This document shows positions 1-7,839 of a stretch of DNA of 64,000 bases, one piece after another. Position 1 is the stretch's first letter; the number at the start of each line of letters is the position of its first letter. The notes beneath the pieces were generated by a model. It had not been told where the DNA came from. It was given only the letters and a program-made list of their open reading frames with translations, and searched no databases. A program made the position numbers and the translations under genes. The DNA comes from Terriglobia bacterium (GTDB taxonomy: Bacteria > Acidobacteriota > Terriglobia > Terriglobales > Acidobacteriaceae). The stretch covers positions 24,957 to 88,956 of the forward strand of contig JAIQFZ010000005.1 of assembly GCA_020073015.1 (NCBI GenBank). Direction: 5' to 3'.

Positions 1-572
1 AAGTTCGAAAGAAACTCATCTCCGTGGAGGAGATTTTTCATGAGGGAGGGCCGGTTGCCGAGAAGCCGTTGCGTCGGGCGGCGGCGCTGGCGGTGATCCG
101 GAATCCCTACGCCGGCGCGTACGCCGAGGAGATCGAGGGATTCATGGACGATCTGAAGCCGCTTGGTCTGGAGATGGCGCGGTCGCTGGTGGCGGCGCTG
201 GGCGGCGATCCGAAAGTGGTGGAGGGATACGGCAAGGGCGCAATTGTCGGCACAGCGGGTGAGATCGAGCATGGAGCCCTGTGGCATGTTCCGGGCGGCT
301 ACGCGATGCGCGAGGTGCTGGGCGGCGCCAAGGCGATTGTCGCCTCGACCAAGAAAGTTGGCGGACCCGGAACGAGGCTTGACGTGCCGATTACGCATAT
401 CAACGCGTCGTACGTTCGCAGTCATTTTGACGCGATGGAAGTGGGCATTGCCGATGCCCCGCGCGCGGATGAGATTCTGCTGGCACTGGTCATGACGACG
501 GGCGCGCGCGTGCATGCGCGGGTGGGCGGGTTGAAAGCGTCGGAGATCAAAGGAGAGGACGGGCTGCGATGA
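1..572 (+). CDS. DUF1185 amino-acid-synthesis family protein, 5' end cut by the window edge
   Basis: The protein resembles the AA_synth/DUF1185 family (PF06684), which has no firmly established reaction. A GTG at 24 could start it, but the frame is open to the window edge. The upstream residues VRKKLIS line up with the first residues of the next gene (KIRKIATFVEET against KKLISVEEIFHEGG), so the true start is probably just outside the window. Shared blocks with the neighbour are RNPYAG, the GYGKGA/EIEHGA region, KKVGGPG and the C-terminal ARVGGL..S.IKGEDGLR. The stop overlaps the ATG of the neighbour (ATGA), so the two are translationally coupled and may form a heteromer. The family is clear from the paralogy; the function is not known. 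Confidence 0.75.
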   Translation, partial: VRKKLISVEEIFHEGGPVAEKPLRRAAALAVIRNPYAGAYAEEIEGFMDDLKPLGLEMARSLVAALGGDPKVVEGYGKGAIVGTAGEIEHGALWHVPGGYAMREVLGGAKAIVASTKKVGGPGTRLDVPITHINASYVRSHFDAMEVGIADAPRADEILLALVMTTGARVHARVGGLKASEIKGEDGLR

Positions 573-1153
573 AAGCGAAGATCCGGAAGATCGCGACATT
601 TGTCGAGGAGACTTGCACCGAGATGGGGCGGAAAATTGATCCGCCTACACGGCGGGCGGCTGCGGTCGCGGTGATTGAGAATCCGTACGCGGGAAAGTTT
701 GTCGAAGATCTTTCGGAGTTGATGACGATCGGCGAAGAGCTGGGCGAGTTGCTGACACAACGGGCGGTTGCGGCGCTGGGGATTGCGGGGCCCTCGGCGG
801 AGAGCTATGGCAAAGCGGCCGCGGTGGGGGAGAACGGCGAGATCGAGCACGCAGCGGCGATCCTGCATCCGAAACTAGGGACGCCGGTGCGACGCGTGCT
901 GGGCAAGGGCGCCGCTCTGATTCCTTCGTCGAAGAAGCGTGGCGGGCCGGGTGTGGTGCTCGACATTCCGCTTGGCCATAAGGACGCGGCATTTGTTCGC
1001 AGCCATTTTGATGGCATGGAAGTTCGGATCAACGATGCGCCTCGGGCAAATGAGATTGTGGTCGCTATTGCGGTAACAGATAGCGGGCGGCCTCTGGCGC
1101 GGGTGGGCGGGCTGACGAAGGATCAGATCAAGGGCGAGGATGGGCTGCGGTAA
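569..1153 (+). CDS. DUF1185 amino-acid-synthesis family protein (second copy)
   Basis: This 194-residue protein is a tandem paralogue of the preceding gene and shares the ENPYAG, GEIEHAAA, KKRGGPG and ARVGGLTKDQIKGEDGLR blocks. No signal peptide or membrane segment is visible, so it should be cytoplasmic. It starts at an ATG that overlaps the stop of the upstream copy by 4 nt, which indicates a coupled pair. DUF1185 genes often accompany amidohydrolases, and here an exported amidohydrolase follows after 43 nt. A role in metabolism of a small nitrogen compound is reasonable, but no reaction can be assigned from the sequence. Confidence 0.8.
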   Translation: MKAKIRKIATFVEETCTEMGRKIDPPTRRAAAVAVIENPYAGKFVEDLSELMTIGEELGELLTQRAVAALGIAGPSAESYGKAAAVGENGEIEHAAAILHPKLGTPVRRVLGKGAALIPSSKKRGGPGVVLDIPLGHKDAAFVRSHFDGMEVRINDAPRANEIVVAIAVTDSGRPLARVGGLTKDQIKGEDGLR

Positions 1154-1196
1154 CAATTCTTCACCACAGAGGTCACAGAGGAGCACAGGGGAATTC

Positions 1197-2615
1197 ATGT
1201 CAGGCATAACAAATAGGAGTCGTTGCGGGCTGCTCTGCGCGTTTCCCATTTTCTTCTCAATCCTGCTCTACGGGCAAACAACTAAAGAGCGTGCCGACGC
1301 CATCGTCACTGGTGGCACCGTTGTCACCATGGACGGCCCGCGGACCGTCTACGACGACGGGGCGGTCGTGGTGACGGGGGACACAATTGTCGCGGTCGGC
1401 CCACGCGCCGAACTCGAAGGAAAGTACGAAAGTCGGCAGACCATTGATGCTAAGAACAAGCTGGTCCTGCCGGGATTCATCAACGGTCACACCCACGTGC
1501 CGATGACGCTGTTCCGTGGACTGCATGATGATGTGACGCTCAATGACTGGCTCTACAAATACATCTTCCCTGCCGAAGCAAAGAACGTGAATGAAGATTT
1601 TGTTCGCTGGGGAACGCGTCTCGCAGCGGCCGAACAGATTCGCTCGGGTGTGACGACCTTTGCCGATATGTACTACTTCGAGGACGCGGTCGCGGAAGAA
1701 ACCAAGGCAGCGGGGATGCGCGGGGTACTGGGTGAGACGTTTATCGATTTTCCGGCGCCCGATAACAAGAGCAATGCGGCTATGCTCGCCTACACCGAGA
1801 AGTTCCTCCAGAAATGGCAGGGCGACCCCCTGATCCACGCTGCACCGGCGCCGCATTCGATTTACACCTGTTCCAGGAAAACATTGCAAGACGCGGCAGC
1901 GCTGGCGCGCAAATATCATGCGCCGATCCTTATTCATCTTTCCGAGATGAAGAAAGAATGGGACGACAGCCTCAAGAACAATGGCGCCTCACCCGTGCAA
2001 TATCTCGACGAGATCGGCGTGCTGGGGCCGGATGTGGTCGGCGCGCACTGCATCTTTGTCGATGAGGTCGACCGCAAGATTCTCGCGCAGCGCAACGTGG
2101 GCTGCGTGCACAACCCGTCGAGCAACATGATGATTGCGAGCGGCGTTTCGCCTGTGCCCGAGATGCGTGCTGCCGGAATTGCGGTCGGGCTCGGGACTGA
2201 CGGACCAGCAGGCAGCAACAACGACCTGGACCTGATGGAAGAGATCGACCTGGCAGCGAAGCTGGCGAAGATTACGAAAATGAGTCCGCTGGCGCTGAAT
2301 GCCCGGGCCGTCGTAGAAATGGCCACAATCGATGGCGCTCGCGCTCTGCACATGGAGAAGGAGATCGGGTCGCTTGAAAAAGGCAAAAAGGCGGACTTGA
2401 TTTTGATTAGCCTGGACGAGGCAAACGCTGTGCCGATGTACGACGTTTATGCCCAGATTGCATACTCGTTAAAGGCCAGCGACGTGGAAACGGTCATCAT
2501 CGGTGGACGAGTCGTGATGCGTGACCGCAAGCTGCTGACGGTGGATGAAGAGGCAGCAATCGCGAAAGCTCGCGAGTACCAGAAGACGATTGCCGCGTCT
2601 CTGGGAATACAGTGA
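1197..2615 (+). CDS. Exported Trz/Atz-type amidohydrolase (deaminase family)
   Basis: The enzyme is 472 residues long and belongs to the metal-dependent TRZ/ATZ/MtaD branch, whose members deaminate adenosine-like, triazine or guanine-type substrates. Visible metal ligands are HxH in GHTHVPM, His in ILIHLSE, His in VGAHCIFVDE and Asp in GLGTDGPAGSNN; HAAPAPHSIYTCS is the family substrate-loop block. I chose the ATG at 1197 because an AGGAG-type site precedes it and a hydrophobic signal (CGLLCAFPIFFSILLYG) follows; an earlier in-frame ATG at 1140 overlaps the previous gene. A signal peptide is unusual for this family, which is mostly cytoplasmic, and would place the deaminase in the periplasm. 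The substrate could be a nucleoside derivative given the locus, but that is inference. Confidence 0.8.
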   Translation: MSGITNRSRCGLLCAFPIFFSILLYGQTTKERADAIVTGGTVVTMDGPRTVYDDGAVVVTGDTIVAVGPRAELEGKYESRQTIDAKNKLVLPGFINGHTHVPMTLFRGLHDDVTLNDWLYKYIFPAEAKNVNEDFVRWGTRLAAAEQIRSGVTTFADMYYFEDAVAEETKAAGMRGVLGETFIDFPAPDNKSNAAMLAYTEKFLQKWQGDPLIHAAPAPHSIYTCSRKTLQDAAALARKYHAPILIHLSEMKKEWDDSLKNNGASPVQYLDEIGVLGPDVVGAHCIFVDEVDRKILAQRNVGCVHNPSSNMMIASGVSPVPEMRAAGIAVGLGTDGPAGSNNDLDLMEEIDLAAKLAKITKMSPLALNARAVVEMATIDGARALHMEKEIGSLEKGKKADLILISLDEANAVPMYDVYAQIAYSLKASDVETVIIGGRVVMRDRKLLTVDEEAAIAKAREYQKTIAASLGIQ

Positions 2616-2621
2616 GGACCT

Positions 2622-2677
2622 CAGCGGCTAAAGCCGTCTGATTAAAGAGATGCGTCATCGCAGCGCTGAAGCGCTGC
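2622..2677. repeat. Pair of tetraloop hairpin repeats (TAAA and TGAA loops)
   Basis: Two perfect hairpins lie between the two convergent amidohydrolase genes: CGGC-TAAA-GCCG at 2625-2636 and GCAGCGC-TGAA-GCGCTGC at 2660-2677. The same loop type recurs at 29826-29845 and, in the opposite orientation, at 41767-41819. This pattern fits a dispersed REP-like repeat family; it could also end convergent transcripts, although no T-tract follows. Confidence 0.6.
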
Positions 2678-2705
2678 GCCACACAGAACACAAACTTGCC
2701 GACGT

Positions 2706-3905
2706 TTAGCTGTTCACGATCTCCGGAACTTTGGTTGCTGGCGGCGTGTTGCGGCTTCTGTGGGCGCTGACTGCTCCGTCGATGATCACCATGCCGATTC
2801 CAGGCAGATCTCCTTTTTGAATGCTGTCGAGCAGGTTCTTGCCTGCTGAGTGCTGGGCTTTGTCCATCAGGACGAACGAGGCTTCGCGGCCAGGCTCGAT
2901 CAGACCGCAATCGAGATTGCGCATTTTTGCGGTGTTTCCGGTGGCGAGGCAGATAGCGACCTCGGCTGGGATCTCGCCGAGCGACGACAGTAACGAAATC
3001 ATACGCACAATGCCGAGCGGCTGAACTCCCGATCCCGCGGGCGAGTCAGTGCCGAGAATTACGCGGTCGAGTTGTTTCAGTTCCCTTGCCGTGCGCAGAG
3101 CGAGCAGTCCAGCGCGTTCGTTGCCATTGTGCACGATTTCGAGGGCGCGGGTGGAACGCTCGCACAGCGCGGCTATCTGATCGTCGGGGAGAGCAGTGTG
3201 GCCGCCGTTGATGTGGCCAATGACATCGGCGTCGGTTTCGAGCACCAAGTCTTTGTCGATCAGGCTGGAGCCAGGGATCGAGGGCCCCCCGGTGTGAATG
3301 GTGCTCTGGATGCCGTATTTGCGGGCCCAGGAGACCATCTGGCGCGCGGTCTTGCCGTCTTTCACGCTGCCCAAGCCGACTTCGCCCAAAATCTTCACTC
3401 CGGCGGCAGCGAGTTCCTGGAAGTCGTCCTCAACCATGCCGTGCTCGAGGACGGGAGCGCCCGCTTGGATCTTCACTCCACCGGGGCGGAAAGCGTGAAA
3501 GGCGCGCTGGGCGAAAATGGCCATCGCTTTCAGGCCGACGATGTCTTTGGGACGGCCGGGCGTGTGCACTTCCCCGGCAGAGATCATGGTGGTGACCCCG
3601 CCGTGAAGGTAGCTGTCGATCCAGCCCAGTTGATTCTGGCGGGGCGTCCAGTCGCCGCAGACGGGATGCACGTGGCTGTCGATCAGGCCGGGCGCGAGTG
3701 CGGTGCCCTTGGCATCGATGGTGACGGTTGCGCCCGAGGTATCGACGTCTTGTTGTTTGCCGACGGCCGTGATGCGGCCCCCGGTGGCGACCACGGTGTC
3801 GGCGTCCAGGATCGGACGGGCTAGATCTCCGCTCAGGAGCAGACCGATGTTGCGGATGACTAGCTTGGTTTGTGGTGCGGATTTCGAGGGTTCGTCGTGA
3901 GCCAT
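2706..3905 (-). CDS. Enamidase-like metal-dependent amidohydrolase
   Basis: This 399-residue cytoplasmic amidohydrolase has the HxH motif in GLIDSHVHPV, a bridging-acid block GEVGLGSV, His in STIHTGG and GHINGG, and the C-terminal Asp in ILGTDSPAGSG. The Glu in place of a carboxylated Lys and the overall order resemble the enamidase of nicotinate fermentation (6-oxo-tetrahydronicotinate hydrolysis). The ATG at 3905 is preferred over one at 4019 because a GGGAAGGGA site precedes it and family similarity begins only after it. It is divergent from a nicotinamidase-like cysteine hydrolase, so a shared role in cyclic amide or imide breakdown is plausible. The substrate is not determined by the sequence. 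Confidence 0.78.
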   Translation of the reverse strand: MAHDEPSKSAPQTKLVIRNIGLLLSGDLARPILDADTVVATGGRITAVGKQQDVDTSGATVTIDAKGTALAPGLIDSHVHPVCGDWTPRQNQLGWIDSYLHGGVTTMISAGEVHTPGRPKDIVGLKAMAIFAQRAFHAFRPGGVKIQAGAPVLEHGMVEDDFQELAAAGVKILGEVGLGSVKDGKTARQMVSWARKYGIQSTIHTGGPSIPGSSLIDKDLVLETDADVIGHINGGHTALPDDQIAALCERSTRALEIVHNGNERAGLLALRTARELKQLDRVILGTDSPAGSGVQPLGIVRMISLLSSLGEIPAEVAICLATGNTAKMRNLDCGLIEPGREASFVLMDKAQHSAGKNLLDSIQKGDLPGIGMVIIDGAVSAHRSRNTPPATKVPEIVNS

Positions 3906-3948
3906 GGTTCCCTTCCCGGCGCGGAACGGCCGCGAACCGGTGGCCGCT

Positions 3949-3963
3949 AGTATACAAATGTAT
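3949..3963 (-). promoter_or_regulatory. Candidate -10 box and small palindrome in the divergent region
   Basis: On the minus strand a TATACT -10-like box (3949-3954) sits about 44 nt upstream of the enamidase-like start. It overlaps the palindrome ATACA-AA-TGTAT (3952-3963). No good -35 is found at the expected distance. The palindrome could be an operator for either divergent gene. Confidence 0.35.
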
Positions 3964-4037
3964 TGACGAGATGCAACGAGCCGGGTTTTGCACCCGGCGC
4001 GGCGATGTGTTACAAGCATCGATACGGCGGAGGGGGA

Positions 4038-4661
4038 ATGCGATCCAAGGATTTCGTTTTCTGGGAAGTGGATGTGCAGGTCGATTTCATGCTACCCGGC
4101 GGCAAGCTGTATGTGCCGGGAGCGGAGAAGTTGCTGCCCAATATCCGCAAGCTGACGGACGCGGCGCGCCGCGATGAAGTGTTTCTGGTCTCGCATGGAG
4201 ACTTTCATTCCTCCAACGATCCTGAGTTCAAACAGTTTCCTCCGCATTGCTTGAAAGGGTCGCCTGGAGCCGAGCTTCTGCCGGAAGCTCTGACCGGCAA
4301 CTCTGTCAGAATTGAGAATGACCCGGCCCTCAAGCTGCCTGAGGATCTTTCCAAGTACCAGCAGATCGTGCTGGAGAAACAGACTCTGGATATTTTTCAG
4401 ACCCACCATGCCGATGCTTTGGTGGAGCGGCTCGGGAGTGCGGCAGAGTTTGTGGTGTTCGGAGTGGTGACGGAATATTGCGTGAGTTGCGCGGTCAAGG
4501 GCTTGCTGCAGCGGAAACGGCGGGTGGCGGTGGTGCAGGATGCGATTGAGACGCTGGCGGCGGAGGTTGGGGAGAAGACTCTGGCGGAGTTTCGCAGCTT
4601 GGGAGCGCGCCTGGTAACCACCGACGAGGTGCTCGCGCAGGTGGCCAAGGTACGGGGTTAG
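4038..4661 (+). CDS. Isochorismatase-like cysteine hydrolase (nicotinamidase-like)
   Basis: The 207-residue protein has the cysteine-hydrolase triad of the isochorismatase/nicotinamidase family: Asp in WEVDVQVDFM, Lys in VLEKQTLDIF, and Cys in VVTEYCVSCAVKG. SHGDFHSS matches the Asp-x-His metal-binding loop of nicotinamidases. The ATG at 4038 is used because a GGAGGGGG ribosome site lies directly upstream; in-frame codons before it do not resemble the family. It may hydrolyse nicotinamide or another small amide or ureido compound. It is divergent from the enamidase-like gene. Assignment to PncA itself is not secure because many specificities share this fold. Confidence 0.75.
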   Translation: MRSKDFVFWEVDVQVDFMLPGGKLYVPGAEKLLPNIRKLTDAARRDEVFLVSHGDFHSSNDPEFKQFPPHCLKGSPGAELLPEALTGNSVRIENDPALKLPEDLSKYQQIVLEKQTLDIFQTHHADALVERLGSAAEFVVFGVVTEYCVSCAVKGLLQRKRRVAVVQDAIETLAAEVGEKTLAEFRSLGARLVTTDEVLAQVAKVRG

Positions 4662-4688
4662 GAGAGGTAGAGATCCCTCACTACGTTC

Positions 4689-4763
4689 GGGATGACAAAA
4701 CTTGACCGGATGACAAGACTTGAATGGGATGACAAGACTTAAACGGGATGACAAGACTTCAAG
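4689..4763. repeat. Four tandem copies of an 18-19 bp GGGATGACAAGACTT repeat
   Basis: Units begin at 4689, 4708, 4726 and 4745. Each contains GGATGACAA[GA]ACTT followed by 3-5 variable bases. They lie between the convergent hydrolase and nupC genes. A related stretch (ATCCCT..., CGGGATGACAAG) occurs at 19962-20015. The copies are contiguous with no spacers, so this is not a CRISPR array. Confidence 0.8.
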
Positions 4764-4764
4764 T

Positions 4765-5994
4765 CTACAAAAGCATGCCGGCGATTGAGGCGGACATCAG
4801 GTTCGCCATGGTTCCCGCCAGCATGGCTCGGATTCCAAGTTTCGCCAGTTCGCCTCGCTTGTTTGGAGCGAGCGCGCCTATTCCTCCGAGCTGAATTCCG
4901 ATTGAGCTGAGGTTTGCGAAACCGCAAAGCGCGAAGGTTGCGATCGTGAACGAACGCGGGTCGAGCATCGCTTTTTGCGGGCCGAGCATCGAGAAGGCCA
5001 CCAACTCGTTCAGCACCATACGCGTGCCGAGAAGATTTCCGATCACGGAGCAGTCATGCCAGGGGATTCCGATGACCCATGCGATCGGGGCGAACAATGC
5101 GCCCAGGATTGACTCCAGGCTGGAAGGGAACCAGGCAAAGTGTCCGTGAATTCCACCCATGATTCCGTTGAGCAGCGCGATCAGCGCCAGAAATGAGACC
5201 AGCATGGCGGCGATATTGAGTGCTAAATACAAGCCGTCGGTCGTGCCGCGTGAGATCGCTCCGAGCAGGTTTTCTTTCTTCTCCGCGTCCACTTCCTCTT
5301 CGCTCATGACTACACGCCCGGCGGTTTTCGGAGTCTCGGTTTCCGGCACCAGCATTTTTGACATCAGGATGGTGCCGGGGGCGGTCATGATCACCGCGCT
5401 CAGCAAATGTTTCGGCTCGATGCCGAATGCAATGTAGGCGGCCATGATACCGCCGGATACGTGCGCCATGCCGCTGGTCATCACGGTCATGAGTTCCGAA
5501 CGGGTCAGGTCGGGCAAGAATGGACGGATGGTGAGGGGAGCTTCGGTTTGTCCCATGAAGATGCTGGCCGCGACGTTCAGCGACTCAGCACCGCTAGCCC
5601 CCATGAAGCGGGTCATCACAATCGCGGCGGCCTTGATGATCATCTGCATGATGCCGTAGTGGTAGAGCACAGCGAAGAACGCGGCAATGAAGATGACCGT
5701 CGGCAGCACCTGGAATGCAAAAAAGAATCCCATCGGCGAACGTTGCGCGCCGAGGTCCCCGAATACAAACTTTGATCCGACGAAAGAATAGCTGAGCAGG
5801 CGGTTGACAGCATCTCCGGCTCTCTGGAAAAGCATTCGTCCGAACTCAATCTTCAGAACGAAGATGGCGAAGGCGACTTGAAGACCGAGGCCCCATCCTA
5901 CGGTTTTCAGTCGGATGGCACGGCGGTTCGTCGAGAATGCGTAGCCGAGGCCCAGCATCGTGATGAGGCCGAGAATGCCGGTAAATCGTCCCAT
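4765..5994 (-). CDS. nupC: NupC-type concentrative nucleoside transporter
   Basis: This 409-residue integral membrane protein of the CNT family imports nucleosides with H+ or Na+. Its hallmark is the [13 protein letters not shown] block (about residues 148-160), together with LKIEFGRML near residue 50, [12 protein letters not shown] and the C-terminal [16 protein letters not shown]. Roughly eight to ten hydrophobic segments are visible. The ATG at 5994 directly abuts the stop of the upstream pyrimidine-nucleoside phosphorylase, so the two are cotranscribed. Together with cytidine deaminase and NH1 it gives uptake plus first catabolic steps for pyrimidine nucleosides. The coupling ion cannot be read from the sequence. 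Confidence 0.93.
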   Translation of the reverse strand: MGRFTGILGLITMLGLGYAFSTNRRAIRLKTVGWGLGLQVAFAIFVLKIEFGRMLFQRAGDAVNRLLSYSFVGSKFVFGDLGAQRSPMGFFFAFQVLPTVIFIAAFFAVLYHYGIMQMIIKAAAIVMTRFMGASGAESLNVAASIFMGQTEAPLTIRPFLPDLTRSELMTVMTSGMAHVSGGIMAAYIAFGIEPKHLLSAVIMTAPGTILMSKMLVPETETPKTAGRVVMSEEEVDAEKKENLLGAISRGTTDGLYLALNIAAMLVSFLALIALLNGIMGGIHGHFAWFPSSLESILGALFAPIAWVIGIPWHDCSVIGNLLGTRMVLNELVAFSMLGPQKAMLDPRSFTIATFALCGFANLSSIGIQLGGIGALAPNKRGELAKLGIRAMLAGTMANLMSASIAGMLL

Positions 5995-7308
5995 TTAGTG
6001 TCCCCCTTTATGAATCGCGCGATGAATCAGGGATACTTTGTGTGGCGGCGGTGCGGCAGCGATCTCGTAGCTTTCTTCCAGCAGCTTCCTGGCGCGGGCC
6101 GCTTGTGCGTCGGAATAGCAATGGATCGTACAAAGCGACTCTCCGGCGGAGACTTTGTCGCCGACCTTCTTGTGGACCACGATGCCCACAGCGGGATCGA
6201 CCGAATCTTCTTTGCGCTCACGGCCGCCGCCGAGAATGACGCACGCCGTGCCGACCTGTTCGCACTGGATTGCCTTCACATATCCGGCGCGTGGACTGGG
6301 CACATCGACACGATGCTCGGTGGCGGGCAAGCGGGTGGGATCGTCGATCGCACTGATGTCGCCGCCCTGCAGCTCGACCATGTGCCGGAATCGCTCGAAG
6401 GCCTTGCCGGAAGAGATAATTTCCTCGGCCAGTTGCTTGCCTTGTGCGACGGTCTTCGAGGCACCGCCAATGTAAAACATCCAAGCCGCCAGCTCGAGAC
6501 ACAGCTCACGCAGGTCCGCTGGTCCACCGCCGTGCAACACTTCGATGCATTCCTGAACTTCGAGCGCGTTGCCGACCATGCGGCCGAGCGGCTGATCCAT
6601 ATTCGTAATCAGCGCAACCATCTGCTTGCCCATGCGCTCGCCGGTTTCGACCATAAGTTCGGCGAGGAAGACAGCGTCTTCTTCCTTTTTCATGAACGCG
6701 CCCGAGCCGGTCTTCACGTCGAGCACGAGCGCGTCCGTGCCTTCCGCGAGTTTCTTGCTCATGATGGAGGCACAGATCAGGTAGGGACTTTCGACGGTAC
6801 CCGTGACGTCGCGCAGCGCGTAAAGCTTGCGGTCGGCGGGCGCGATTTTTTCGGTTTGGCCGATCATGGACGCGCCGCACGCCTTGAGGACGCGATGGAA
6901 CTCGGACACGGACAAATTGACGCGGAAACCGGGGATGGATTCGAGTTTGTCGAGTGTGCCTCCTGTGTGGCCAAGCCCGCGGCCGCTGATCATCGGGACG
7001 TAGAGGCCCCCGGTGGCGACCACCGGGGCCAGGACGAGAGAAGTCTTGTCTCCGACGCCGCCCGTGGAGTGCTTGTCGACTTTCTTGGCGGGAAGAAAAG
7101 TCAAGTCGAGGACTTCGCCCGAATGGAGCATGGAGTGCGTGAGGCCGGCGGTCTCTTCGCGCGTCATACCGCGCAGCACGACCGCCATCAGCCAAGCGGC
7201 GACCTGGTAATCGGGGACGGTGCCCTGTGTGTAAGCATCCACCAGGTAGCCAATTTCAGCGGCGGACAAGGCACCACCATCGCGCTTCTTGCGAATGAGA
7301 TCGATCAT
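5995..7308 (-). CDS. pdp: Pyrimidine-nucleoside (thymidine) phosphorylase
   Basis: The enzyme converts thymidine, uridine or deoxyuridine plus phosphate into the base and (deoxy)ribose-1-phosphate. The family signature KVDKHSTGGVGDKTSL and the phosphate-binding region SGRGLGHTGGTLDKLESIPG are intact, and the C-terminal PYNP domain (GYVKAIQCEQVG) is present. At 437 residues it has the usual length. I start it at the ATG at 7308 (MIDLIRKKRDGG) because homologues begin there; the open frame reaches 7395, overlapping the end of cytidine deaminase. It lies 32 nt after cdd and abuts nupC. DeoA and Pdp are hard to separate without a tree. Confidence 0.93.
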   Translation of the reverse strand: MIDLIRKKRDGGALSAAEIGYLVDAYTQGTVPDYQVAAWLMAVVLRGMTREETAGLTHSMLHSGEVLDLTFLPAKKVDKHSTGGVGDKTSLVLAPVVATGGLYVPMISGRGLGHTGGTLDKLESIPGFRVNLSVSEFHRVLKACGASMIGQTEKIAPADRKLYALRDVTGTVESPYLICASIMSKKLAEGTDALVLDVKTGSGAFMKKEEDAVFLAELMVETGERMGKQMVALITNMDQPLGRMVGNALEVQECIEVLHGGGPADLRELCLELAAWMFYIGGASKTVAQGKQLAEEIISSGKAFERFRHMVELQGGDISAIDDPTRLPATEHRVDVPSPRAGYVKAIQCEQVGTACVILGGGRERKEDSVDPAVGIVVHKKVGDKVSAGESLCTIHCYSDAQAARARKLLEESYEIAAAPPPHKVSLIHRAIHKGGH

Positions 7309-7340
7309 TCGAAACGGAGGTTGTGGAACAGTGGGCTGGC

Positions 7341-7751
7341 TCACTTGAGGCGGAAACCCTCCGGCAGAAGATCGGTGATCGGGCTCTCGGTCCAACCATT
7401 CTTGCCCTGGTAGAAGATGACAGCGTGGGGACCAAATTCGTAAATCACCTGACGACAGGCGCCGCAGGGCGAGCAGGGTACGCCTTGCGCGTTGGTGACG
7501 GCGACCGCCAGAATTTCAAGCCCGGGTCCTTTCTCGGCCACCGCAGAAAAGATTGCGGTGCGCTCGGCGCAGTTCGTCATCCCATAGGAGGAGTTTTCCA
7601 CGTTGCATCCCAGGAACACGTCGCCTTTCGAAGTCAGAATCGCAGCGCCCACCTTGAAGCGGGAAAACGGCGCGTAGGCATTTTTCATGGCTTTGCGCGC
7701 GGAACGCAGCAGGCTTTCGCGCGTGCCTGCCGGTAGCTTCTTCTTCGGCAT
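7341..7751 (-). CDS. cdd: Cytidine deaminase (tetrameric type)
   Basis: The 136-residue enzyme deaminates cytidine and deoxycytidine to uridine and deoxyuridine. Zinc ligands are in CAERTAIFSA (Cys and the catalytic Glu) and PCSPCGACRQV (two Cys), which is the three-cysteine pattern of short homotetrameric deaminases. YAPFSRFKVGAAI is the family N-terminal block. The first ATG in frame is at 7751; a TTG at 7757 would add two residues. No strong ribosome site is visible. It sits between NH1 and the phosphorylase in one minus-strand set, feeding uridine to the phosphorylase. Confidence 0.95.
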   Translation of the reverse strand: MPKKKLPAGTRESLLRSARKAMKNAYAPFSRFKVGAAILTSKGDVFLGCNVENSSYGMTNCAERTAIFSAVAEKGPGLEILAVAVTNAQGVPCSPCGACRQVIYEFGPHAVIFYQGKNGWTESPITDLLPEGFRLK

Positions 7752-7839
7752 AGTCAATCAGTAGAAACGGAAGATTGCGTGGTGGGCCATTGTAAACCGA
7801 CCATGGGCCGGATCGGATGAGAATTTGCCAGATTCGCCA

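Noticed and set aside
1140..1196. Longer start for the exported amidohydrolase at 1140
   Set aside because: It would overlap the previous gene and place 19 polar residues before the signal peptide; the ATG at 1197 has a better ribosome site.
4689..4763. Possible CRISPR array
   Set aside because: Repeats are contiguous, 18-19 bp, with no spacers and no cas genes in the window.
5878..7413. 511-codon plus-strand open frame opposite nupC and pdp
   Set aside because: Antisense of clear pyrimidine phosphorylase and transporter genes; no ribosome site or family motif.
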